From CAZEDU01 sp964511185 (GTDB lineage Bacteria > Myxococcota > Myxococcia > Myxococcales > Myxococcaceae): DNA of 6,749 nt. The DNA lies in NCBI GenBank assembly GCA_964511185.1, contig CAZEDU010000180.1, positions 1 through 6,749 on the forward strand. Direction: 5' to 3'. The translations under genes were made by a program, and so were the position numbers. The number at the start of each line of letters is the position of its first letter. The stretch's first letter is position 1. This document shows, piece by piece, positions 1 through 5,863 of the stretch. A model generated the notes under the pieces. The model worked only from the letters and a program-made list of their open reading frames with translations, did no database searches and was not told the DNA's origin.

Positions 1-1
1 G

Positions 2-922
2 CTGCACCTGTACCCCAAGCTCAAGGCGCTCGACCCCAGCGCGGCCAAGAACCAGGTGGTGGCGGTCACCGATCCCGTCAAGGGCGCGTTGCGGCAGATC
101 GCGCAGGAGGAGGGCTGGCGGACGTTGCCGGTGCCTCCAGCGGTCGGGGGGCGCTTCTCGGTGCTCACCGCGGTGGGCTTGCTGCCGGCCGCGGCCGCCG
201 GCATCGACGTCCCCGCGCTGCTGTCGGGCGCGGCGGAGATGGCCAAGCGTTGCGAGCAGCCCGACCCGTTCAAGAACCCGGCGTACCTCCTGGCGGCGGC
301 GCTGTATTGGTTCGACACGGTGAAGGGCCGGCGCGTGCACGTGCTGATGCCGTACGCCGACGCGCTCCGCGAGACGGCCGACTGGTTCGTGCAGCTGTGG
401 GCCGAGAGCTTGGGGAAGAAGCTCGCCGATGGCTCCTCGGTCGGGCCGACGCCCGTCCGCGCGGTCGGCGCCACGGACCAGCACTCCCTGTTGCAGCTGT
501 TGATGGAAGGACCTCAGGACAAGGTGACGGTGTTCATCGCCGTCGATTCTCCGAGGAGCGATCTGCCGATCCCGGCGGGCTGGTCCCACCCGGACGTCGG
601 CTACCTGAGCGGCCACACCCTGCACGCGCTGCTGTCCGCGGAGCAGCGGGCCACGGCGGCGGCGCTGGCAGCGAACGGGCGACCGTCGATCACCCTGCGC
701 CTGCCGGCCCTGAACGCGCACACGATGGGCGAGCTGATGATGCTGCTGGAGGTGGCGACCGCGTTCGCCGGGCCGCTGTACGGCGTGGACCCGTTCGATC
801 AACCGGGAGTCGAAGCTGGCAAGCGGTACGCGTGTGGGCTGTTGGGCCGCCCCGGCTACGAGGCCGACAAGGCCGAGCTGGATCGGCGTCCGCCGCCGCG
901 GCCGGAGTGGGTGCTGGCCTGA
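2..922 (+). CDS. pgi: Glucose-6-phosphate isomerase, C-terminal part (5' end outside window)
   Basis: Interconverts glucose 6-phosphate and fructose 6-phosphate in the cytoplasm (glycolysis/gluconeogenesis). The reading frame is open from base 2, so the N-terminus lies upstream; 306 residues are visible, against roughly 450-550 for whole family members. Seen in the sequence: the sugar-phosphate-binding signature VGGRFS (bases 143-160), a WAES segment with a glutamate at 404-406, GATDQHS at 467-487, and the second family signature FDQPGVEAGK ending in lysine at 821-823. From remembered alignment to the Geobacillus-type enzyme, Glu 404-406, His 482-484 and Lys 821-823 correspond to the catalytic Glu/His/Lys, so the enzyme looks intact. 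A GTG at 56 lies inside the conserved SIS fold and is not the real start. The gene ends 44 bases before the diguanylate cyclase gene and is probably a separate transcription unit. Confidence 0.94.
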   Translation: MHLYPKLKALDPSAAKNQVVAVTDPVKGALRQIAQEEGWRTLPVPPAVGGRFSVLTAVGLLPAAAAGIDVPALLSGAAEMAKRCEQPDPFKNPAYLLAAALYWFDTVKGRRVHVLMPYADALRETADWFVQLWAESLGKKLADGSSVGPTPVRAVGATDQHSLLQLLMEGPQDKVTVFIAVDSPRSDLPIPAGWSHPDVGYLSGHTLHALLSAEQRATAAALAANGRPSITLRLPALNAHTMGELMMLLEVATAFAGPLYGVDPFDQPGVEAGKRYACGLLGRPGYEADKAELDRRPPPRPEWVLA

Positions 923-935
923 AACTCCCGGCGAA

Positions 936-958
936 AAGAGGGCGGTGCTAGCCTTTTT
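936..958 (+). terminator. Candidate weak intrinsic terminator of pgi
   Basis: Bases 936-943 (AAGAGGGC) can pair with 951-958 (GCCTTTTT) around a 7-base loop. This gives an eight-pair stem with two G-U pairs that runs into the only T-tract in the intergenic region. It is weak, and it overlaps the promoter-like sequence of the next gene, so only one reading may be true. Confidence 0.25.
946..954 (+). promoter_or_regulatory. Candidate extended -10 for the FHA-GGDEF gene
   Basis: TGC-TAGCCT reads as an extended -10 (TGn followed by TAnnnT). Its last base is 12 bases before the ATG at 967, which would put the transcription start about six bases upstream of the codon. No convincing -35 is visible. 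The same GGTGCTA core occurs before the gene at 5864. The 44-base gap holds no Shine-Dalgarno at a usable distance (the purine run at 934-942 is too far upstream), which fits a near-leaderless mRNA. Confidence 0.33.
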
Positions 959-966
959 CGCGAGCC

Positions 967-1842
967 ATGGCGAAGGTCAAGACCGTCATCACGGAGATCT
1001 CGAAGATCTCCGATCACCCCATCGCGCGCGGCGCCGCGCTCCTCGTCATCCACGGCGCGGAGCTGGGCCGCAAGTACGACCTGGTCAAGGAGGAGACGAG
1101 CATCGGCCGCTCGTCGAAGTGCGACATCCAGGTCGACCAGGAGTGGGTGAGCCGCAACCACTGCCGCGTCCTCAGCCGGGAGGGCGAGGTGACGCTCGAG
1201 GACCTCGGGTCGACCAACGGCACGCTGGTCAACGACGCGCGCGTTCGCCGCATCACCAAGCTCAAGAACGGCGACCTGGTGAAGGTCGGCCGGACGATCT
1301 TCAAGTTCGTCGCCAGCGGCAACATCGAGGGCGCGTACCACGACGAGATCTATCGGCTGACCACCATCGACGGGCTCACGCAGGTCTTCAATCGGCGCTA
1401 CTTCGAGGAGACGCTGGAGCGGGAGATCGCCCGCTGCCACCGCTACGAGCGCGAGATGGCGCTCATCTTGATCGACATCGACCACTTCAAGCAGGTGAAC
1501 GACCGGTTCGGCCACCTCGCGGGCGACCACATCCTGAAGGGGCTGGCGAAGCTGATCCAGCTGCAGATCCGGCGCGCCGACGTCTTCGCGCGCTACGGCG
1601 GTGAGGAGTTCGCGATCCTGCTGCCGGAGGTGAACGCCAAGGGCGCCATGCTCACCGCGGAGAAGACGCGCAAGCTCGTGGAGCGGACGGAGTTCCGCTT
1701 CGATCGCAAGAAGATCCCGATCACGATCTCGCTCGGCGTCGCCGCGCTGACCCCGCGCGTGAAGGACGCCGCCGGCATGATCAAGGCGGCCGACGCCAGG
1801 CTCTACGAGGCGAAGCAGGGCGGCCGCAACCGCTGCGCCTGA
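967..1842 (+). CDS. FHA-GGDEF diguanylate cyclase
   Basis: Predicted to make cyclic di-GMP from two GTP, under control of a phosphothreonine-binding FHA domain; soluble, with no signal peptide or membrane segment. In 291 residues, the FHA domain spans about 24-115, with its signature residues GR at 47-48, SRNH at 62-65 and STNG at 82-85. The GGDEF domain spans about 128-288: DGLT at 135-138, NRRYF at 142-146, metal-binding DID at 170-172, FKQVND at 174-179, the active-site loop GGEEF at 211-215 and SLG near the end. An RxxD inhibitory site (R202, D205) lies five residues before GGEEF, so product feedback is expected. The short N-terminal tail carries T6 and T9. Bdellovibrio DgcB has the same FHA-GGDEF order and, as I recall, its FHA binds a phosphorylated N-terminal tail; the same here is inference. 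The ATG at 967 is the only sensible start. The gene converges on the acyltransferase gene with four bases between stops. Confidence 0.95.
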   Translation: MAKVKTVITEISKISDHPIARGAALLVIHGAELGRKYDLVKEETSIGRSSKCDIQVDQEWVSRNHCRVLSREGEVTLEDLGSTNGTLVNDARVRRITKLKNGDLVKVGRTIFKFVASGNIEGAYHDEIYRLTTIDGLTQVFNRRYFEETLEREIARCHRYEREMALILIDIDHFKQVNDRFGHLAGDHILKGLAKLIQLQIRRADVFARYGGEEFAILLPEVNAKGAMLTAEKTRKLVERTEFRFDRKKIPITISLGVAALTPRVKDAAGMIKAADARLYEAKQGGRNRCA

Positions 1843-1852
1843 GGCTTCAGCG
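1831..1852. terminator. Stem-loop spanning two convergent stop codons
   Basis: CGCTG at 1831-1835 pairs with CAGCG at 1848-1852, and GCC at 1837-1839 pairs with GGC at 1843-1845. The TGA stop of the cyclase gene (1840-1842) forms the loop, and the acyltransferase stop (1849-1847, minus strand) sits in the other arm. It is symmetrical enough to act on both strands, but neither side is followed by a T-tract. A bidirectional terminator role is therefore only a guess. Confidence 0.3.
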
Positions 1853-3019
1853 AAAGACCGACGTGCGCTGCTCGAGCGTCGCCGAGAGCATCGCTTGAAT
1901 CGACTCGCGGGTGCGCTCGGTGAAGCGCGCGATCTCGGGCAGGTCGTCCTCGCCGCGCGCCGCCGATGGGCGGAACGGCTCGTCGAAGCGAATGGTCCAC
2001 CGCGCGGGCAGCGGCAGCGGGCCCAAGGGCGTGACCGGCACGTACGGCAGGCCGAGCCAGCGCCCCGGCAGCTTGGCCAGGAGAGGGAGCGACTCCTCCG
2101 CGCCGATGACGGCGGCGGGGATGATCGGCACGCCCATGCGGATCGCGAGCTTCACGAAGCCGCCCCGCCCGAACCGCTTGAGCTGATAGCGCTGCTGGAA
2201 GGGCTTGCCGATGCCGTGAATGCCTTCCGGGAAGACGATGACGGGCCGCCCTTCGTCGAGGAGCCGCTGCGCGTTCTCAGGCGAGGCGCGGATGGCGCCC
2301 AGGCGGTTGAGCAGCGTGCCGACGAAGGGCGCGTAGAAGACCTGATCTTCGACGAGCCAGCGCGGCTCTTCCAGGTCGGGGCGCTCGCGGCGGATCGCGG
2401 TGTGCAGCATCGGCCCGTCAATGGGGAGGGCGCCGGAGTGGTTGGCGACGATGAGGCAGGGCCCGCGGGGGAGCCGCTCGATGCCTTGCACCGTGACGCG
2501 CCAGTACTTCGAGTAGAGGAAGTCGGCCAAGGGAGAGAGCGCGCGGCTCAGCTCCTGATCCTTCCCGTACACGTCGAGATCCAAGCCGCCGAAGAGTCCC
2601 ACTGCCTGCGCCACCACGCGCGCGAGCCCGAGCGCGGAGTCGGCCACCGGGCGCGCCGACAGCGGCGCGGGCTCTGGCCGTTCGGGCCTGGAGGTCATCG
2701 TGCCGGCCGCGCGGAGCGGGATGGGCACGGCGGCCGCGTCGGGCGAGGCCGGGTGCGCGATCGGGGTCTTCTCGTCGAGCACCGCCATCAGCTCCGGCGA
2801 GGCGGGGTGCGGGGTTGCCTGGGCGTCGGTCAGATCCGCCACCAGCTCGGGAGAGGCGGGGTGCGCTTGGGGCGCGGGGGGCTTCGCCGCGGCGGTCTTG
2901 GACGCGCGCGCCTTGCGCGTGGGCTGGGTGGCCGGCGGCGTGGCCGGTTCCTCCTTCGGGGCGACGCGCGGCGCCGCGCCGCGGGCGAAGGGATCATTGC
3001 CGAGCACGCCTTTGGCCAT
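1847..3019 (-). CDS. PlsC-like (LPLAT/MGAT-type) acyltransferase with repeat-bearing N-terminus
   Basis: Probably transfers a fatty acyl group to a glycerophosphate-like or other lipid acceptor at the membrane; the substrate cannot be read from sequence. Length is 390 residues. Residues 1-125 are Ala/Pro/Lys-rich, likely disordered, and hold three 18-residue repeats (53-106). The acyltransferase domain spans about 165-380: NHSG at 193-196 with Asp 201 forms the acyl-acceptor box (His194-X6-Asp201, not the textbook HX4D), FPEG at 263-266 is the third box, followed by RYQLKRFGRGG (277-287), IIP at 299-301 and GAEE at 306-309. That arrangement matches, from memory, the NHSG...PxDG clade of lysophospholipid/monoacylglycerol-type acyltransferases. 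The ATG at 3019 is preceded by a good Shine-Dalgarno and lies two bases after the SDR stop codon. A much longer open frame upstream (to 3355) overlaps the SDR gene and is not credible. Met108 is a possible internal start. Confidence 0.9.
   Translation of the reverse strand: MAKGVLGNDPFARGAAPRVAPKEEPATPPATQPTRKARASKTAAAKPPAPQAHPASPELVADLTDAQATPHPASPELMAVLDEKTPIAHPASPDAAAVPIPLRAAGTMTSRPERPEPAPLSARPVADSALGLARVVAQAVGLFGGLDLDVYGKDQELSRALSPLADFLYSKYWRVTVQGIERLPRGPCLIVANHSGALPIDGPMLHTAIRRERPDLEEPRWLVEDQVFYAPFVGTLLNRLGAIRASPENAQRLLDEGRPVIVFPEGIHGIGKPFQQRYQLKRFGRGGFVKLAIRMGVPIIPAAVIGAEESLPLLAKLPGRWLGLPYVPVTPLGPLPLPARWTIRFDEPFRPSAARGEDDLPEIARFTERTRESIQAMLSATLEQRTSVFR
2702..2863 (-). repeat. Three tandem 54-bp (18-residue) in-frame repeats in the acyltransferase gene
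   Basis: Residues 53-70, 71-88 and 89-106 each begin HPASP; the first two continue EL(V/M)A. On the plus strand the core GAGGCGGGGTGCG occurs at 2853-2865 and 2799-2811, with one mismatch at 2745-2757, at exact 54-base spacing. The units diverge after the first eight to ten residues. They lie in the predicted disordered region before the catalytic domain. Confidence 0.85.
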
Positions 3020-3021
3020 GA

Positions 3022-3975
3022 TCAGAGTCCTTTCATCGTGGCCGCCGCTTGTTCGCAGGGCAGCCGGGGAGTGAAGTCGAGCTCTTCGCGGGCGCGCCGA
3101 CCATCGGCCACCCAGCTGTACTTCAGATAATCGAGCAGGGCCGCCGGCACAGACGAGACGCCCAGCGCCTCGAGCCCTTGAATGAACGCCCGGGCCACAG
3201 GCCCAGGGAGCGGCAGCGCCGCGCCGCCGGACGCGCGCACCAGGCCGGTCAGCGAGATGACGTCGTCGGCGACGACGTTGAACGTGCCGGTGGCGCGGGC
3301 GTGGAGCGCCTGGTGCAAGGCCGACACCGCGTCGTCTTGGTGAATCACCTGCCACAGCGGGTCGAACCCCAGCAGCACCGGCACCAGGCGCGTGCGCAGC
3401 AAGCGGGTGACCGGGTTGTTCACTTGAGGTCCGACGATGGGGGCGAAGCGAAGCACCACCACCTCGGTCTCGGGCTGGGCCCGCTTGAAGTCCTCGAGCT
3501 GGCGCTCGACCTCGACCTTGTCGTGAATGAAGCGGCTCTCGGAGCGGACGAGCGGCGCCTCCTCGCGCAGGAGCGCCGCGGCGTTCGGCCGCGCGCCGTA
3601 GAGGGCCGTCATCGACGGAAGCACCAGCCGCTTCACCTTGGCGGCGGCGACCGCGCTCAACACGTGCAGCGAGCCGATGACCTCGAGCTCGTGCGCGAAG
3701 TTCGCGTCGTGCACGCGGCCGTACATGAAGGCGAGGTGGAAGATCGCATCGGCGCCGGCGAGCAGCGGCTCGAGCGACTTGTCGGCGCCGGGCTGCGACA
3801 GGTCGACGCGGCGGAAGGTGATCTTCCCGCCCTGCTGGCTCGGGGTGGCGGTGTCGATGGCGATCACCTCCCCCACGGCTGAGTCAGCGTCCAGCCGCGG
3901 CAAGAGCAGCGAGCCCAAGTCGCCGCTGGCGCCGGTCACCACCACTTTGAGCTTGACGCGGGGAGAGGTCGACAT
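3022..3975 (-). CDS. NAD(P)-dependent epimerase/dehydratase-like extended SDR
   Basis: A cytoplasmic Rossmann-fold protein of 317 residues, typical for extended SDRs of the GalE-like/NAD-dependent epimerase family; the true substrate is unknown. Seen: TGASGDLG with GxxGxxG at 15-21 after the first strand, an acidic Asp41 after the second strand that suggests NAD preference, VDLS at 57-60, HLAF at 80-83, PSMTALYG at 120-127 (equivalent to the catalytic Ser/Thr strand), and LRFAPIVGP at 175-183. Where YxxxK is expected there is Phe149-IHD-Lys153, so the usual catalytic tyrosine is absent (codon TTC). It may be a degenerate or regulatory SDR, or may use another residue. It is the first gene of a pair with the acyltransferase, whose start codon follows its stop by two bases. 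I recall a similar neighbouring pair in Mycobacterium (galE2/Rv0501 with Rv0502). No Shine-Dalgarno is visible before ATG 3975. Confidence 0.9.
   Translation of the reverse strand: MSTSPRVKLKVVVTGASGDLGSLLLPRLDADSAVGEVIAIDTATPSQQGGKITFRRVDLSQPGADKSLEPLLAGADAIFHLAFMYGRVHDANFAHELEVIGSLHVLSAVAAAKVKRLVLPSMTALYGARPNAAALLREEAPLVRSESRFIHDKVEVERQLEDFKRAQPETEVVVLRFAPIVGPQVNNPVTRLLRTRLVPVLLGFDPLWQVIHQDDAVSALHQALHARATGTFNVVADDVISLTGLVRASGGAALPLPGPVARAFIQGLEALGVSSVPAALLDYLKYSWVADGRRAREELDFTPRLPCEQAAATMKGL
3028..3033 (-). promoter_or_regulatory. Ribosome binding site for the acyltransferase
   Basis: AAAGGA on the minus strand, inside the last codons of the SDR gene, lies 8 bases before the ATG at 3019. 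It fixes the acyltransferase start and indicates translational coupling across the TGATCATG junction. Confidence 0.75.
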
Positions 3976-3986
3976 CGCGCGGGTTG

Positions 3987-4014
3987 ATTACCCGAAAAGC
4001 GCGCGCCTTGTCAG
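3987..4014 (-). promoter_or_regulatory. Candidate promoter of the SDR-acyltransferase operon
   Basis: On the minus strand, CTGACA (4014-4009, five of six to TTGACA), a 16-base spacer, then GGTAAT (3992-3987, four of six to TATAAT). The -10 ends 11 bases before the SDR start codon. Its -35 overlaps that of the mutL promoter on the other strand. Assigned by eye. Confidence 0.4.
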
Positions 4015-4037
4015 CTGGAGCGCCCCACTCTTAAGGT
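4008..4037 (+). promoter_or_regulatory. Candidate mutL promoter
   Basis: TTGTCA (4008-4013, five of six to TTGACA), an 18-base spacer, and TAAGGT (4032-4037, T/A/T at the most conserved positions). The -10 ends 12 bases before ATG 4050, implying a leader of a few bases. No Shine-Dalgarno lies between. Assigned by eye. Confidence 0.4.
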
Positions 4038-4049
4038 CGCGCCAGCCGC

Positions 4050-5801
4050 ATGGGCCACGTCGCGCTCCTCAGCGAAGATCTGATCAACAAGATCGCCGCC
4101 GGCGAAGTGGTCGAGCGCCCGGCGTCGGTGGTCAAGGAGCTGGTGGAGAACGCGCTCGACGCCGGGGCGACGAACGTGCGGGTGGTGGCGCGGGGCGGCG
4201 GGCTCGAGCTCCTCTCGGTGGCCGACGACGCGGCCGGGATGTCGCGCGAAGACGCGGTGCTCGCGCTCAAGCGGCACGCGACGAGCAAGCTGAGGACGCT
4301 CGACGACCTGTTTCAGATCAGGACCATGGGGTTTCGCGGCGAAGCGCTGCCGGCCATCGCCGCGGTCTCTCGCTTCGTGCTCACCACAAGCGAGCGCGGC
4401 GCGGCGAGCGGCACGCGCCTCAAGGTCGAAGGCGGGGAGGAGCCGCTCATCGAAGAGGCGCCGGCGAGCGGCGGGACCCTGGTCGAGGTGGCCGACCTGT
4501 TCTTCAACACGCCCGCGCGCCGCAAGTTCATGCGCCGCGCGCAGACCGAGCTCCAGCACCTGGAGGAGGCGGTCCTTCGCGTGGCGCTCGCGCGCCCCGA
4601 CGTGGGTTTCTTTCTCGAGCACGAAGGGCGCGCGCTCCTGTCGAGCCCTCCGTGCGGCGACGACCCCCGCGAGCGCATCGCCGCCGCGCTCGGGGCGGAC
4701 GTCCACAAGCACCTCCAGCCGGTCGACGAGCAGCGCCTGGGCATTCGGGTGACGGGCTTCGTGGCCTCGCCCGAGTTCACCCTGCCCACCGCGCGGGGCA
4801 TCTACGCGCTGGTCAACCGCCGCTACGTCCGCGATCGCGGGCTGATCCACGCCATTCAGCGGGGCTTCGGCGACGCGCTCCCGCCCGGGCGCCAGCCCAT
4901 CGCCGTGCTCTTCATCGAGCTCGACCCGCGCGCGGTCGACGTCAACGTGCACCCCCAGAAGCTCGAGGTGCGCTTCGCCGATGGCCGAGGGCTGTACGAC
5001 GTCATCGTCGCGGGCGTGAGCCGCGCGCTCAAGGCGGCGCCCTGGATGACGCCCGCGGAGCGCCCCGAGCAGCCCTTGGCGCAGGCGCACTACGCGGACG
5101 CGGTCGCCCGCTACCTGGAGCGCGCCCAGCCGATGCTCTTCGCCGAGCCCACGCCCGCGCTGCCGGACGCGCCCAAGCTGGGGTTCGGCACCGCCCGTCC
5201 CGGGCTGAACGAGTCGCCGCCGCCCGGCTACTTTCGAGCGCTTCGCTTCTTGGGGGCGCTCGGGCGAAGGCTGCTCGTGTGCGAAGGGGCGGGGGGCACG
5301 CTGGTCGTGCTCGACCCCCACGCCGCGTGGGAGCGGGTCCGGCTGACCGAGCTGCACCGCGCCTTGCGGGACGGCGCCAGGCAGGCGTCCCAGGGCTTTC
5401 TGTTCTCGGCTTCGGTGGAGCTGTCCGACCCGGTGCGTGGGGCGCTCGCCGAGCAGCAGCCGGCGCTCGCGCGGCTGGGCATCGCCCTTTCGCCTTTCGG
5501 TGGGGACGCGCTGTCCATCGAGGCATTTCCTTCGATGCTCGCCGGGGCCGACTACCGGCAGGTGCTGATCGAGCTCTCGGCGCTCCTGCCGAAGGGGGAC
5601 GGCGCGCTGCCCGCCGAGACGCTCGCGTCCGCGCTGGCGGTGCTGGCCTGCCACGCCGCCGAGGTGGAGCCGGTCGCCTCCAGCCACGAAGAGACGAGGC
5701 GCTTGTTCGACGCGCTGGAGGCCGCCGACTTCGCGCTGGCGGCGTCGCACGCCCGCGTGGTGGTGCGGGAGCTCCCGCTGCTCGAGCTGCTGGGGAGATG
5801 A
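4050..5801 (+). CDS. mutL: DNA mismatch repair protein MutL
   Basis: Couples mismatch recognition by MutS to strand removal. Length is 583 residues, slightly short for the family (about 600-650). The N-terminal GHKL ATPase spans about 1-330: IAAGEVVERP at 15-24, ATPase motif I with Glu30/Asn34 in ELVENALDAGA, RHATSK at 75-80, the MutL signature GFRGEAL at 94-100, DLFFNTPARRKF at 149-160, VNRRYVRDR at 255-263 and DVNVHPQKLEVRF at 297-309. Motif II, normally DNGxG, reads DDAAG at 59-63. A short linker (about 330-392) contains QPMLF (360-364), resembling a sliding-clamp-binding pentapeptide. The C-terminal dimerisation domain (about 395-583) has degenerate metal-site motifs: DPHAAWE at 422-428 for DQHAxxE, ACHAAEV at 533-539, and ASHARVV at 565-571 for CPHGRPT. 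Nicking activity may therefore be lost or weak. The ATG at 4050 gives the standard MutL N-terminus. The gene is divergent from the SDR gene and appears monocistronic. Confidence 0.97.
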   Translation: MGHVALLSEDLINKIAAGEVVERPASVVKELVENALDAGATNVRVVARGGGLELLSVADDAAGMSREDAVLALKRHATSKLRTLDDLFQIRTMGFRGEALPAIAAVSRFVLTTSERGAASGTRLKVEGGEEPLIEEAPASGGTLVEVADLFFNTPARRKFMRRAQTELQHLEEAVLRVALARPDVGFFLEHEGRALLSSPPCGDDPRERIAAALGADVHKHLQPVDEQRLGIRVTGFVASPEFTLPTARGIYALVNRRYVRDRGLIHAIQRGFGDALPPGRQPIAVLFIELDPRAVDVNVHPQKLEVRFADGRGLYDVIVAGVSRALKAAPWMTPAERPEQPLAQAHYADAVARYLERAQPMLFAEPTPALPDAPKLGFGTARPGLNESPPPGYFRALRFLGALGRRLLVCEGAGGTLVVLDPHAAWERVRLTELHRALRDGARQASQGFLFSASVELSDPVRGALAEQQPALARLGIALSPFGGDALSIEAFPSMLAGADYRQVLIELSALLPKGDGALPAETLASALAVLACHAAEVEPVASSHEETRRLFDALEAADFALAASHARVVVRELPLLELLGR

Positions 5802-5805
5802 TTCG

Positions 5806-5833
5806 TTGACCTGCGGGGAGCGGGTGCTACCGT
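5806..5833 (+). promoter_or_regulatory. Candidate promoter of the 57-residue-protein operon
   Basis: TTGACC (5806-5811, five of six to TTGACA), a 16-base spacer, then TACCGT (5828-5833) preceded by TGC, an extended -10. Predicted transcription would start near 5840, leaving a leader of roughly 25 bases that contains the Shine-Dalgarno at 5854. This is the most complete promoter-like element in the window and implies that the genes from 5864 are not simply read through from mutL. Confidence 0.5.
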
Positions 5834-5853
5834 TCGATCCCAACATGTCGCGT

Positions 5854-5859
5854 GGAGGG
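5854..5859 (+). promoter_or_regulatory. Ribosome binding site of the 57-residue protein
   Basis: GGAGGG, with its GGAGG core five bases before ATG 5864, is the strongest Shine-Dalgarno in the window. It selects 5864 over the in-frame GTG at 5852, which would lie upstream of the site. Confidence 0.7.
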
Positions 5860-5863
5860 GCCG

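Noticed and set aside
850..1604. Frames crossing the pgi-cyclase gap on both strands
   Set aside because: They overlap well-identified coding sequence and show only Arg/Ala/Asp-rich composition.
1895..3130. 411-residue plus-strand frame opposite the acyltransferase
   Set aside because: Arg/Gly-rich shadow of a minus-strand gene with clear acyltransferase motifs.
3020..3355. N-terminal extension of the acyltransferase frame to 3355
   Set aside because: It overlaps the conserved C-terminal half of the SDR and is Arg/Gly-rich; the Shine-Dalgarno supports the start at 3019.
3638..5809. 723-residue plus-strand open frame through the SDR and mutL genes
   Set aside because: Arg/Ala/Gly-rich translation without family features; it runs antisense to the SDR and out of frame with mutL.
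4011..5846. 611-residue open frame antisense to mutL
   Set aside because: High-GC shadow: Arg/Ala/Gly/His-rich low-complexity translation with no motif, directly opposite a fully recognised mutL.
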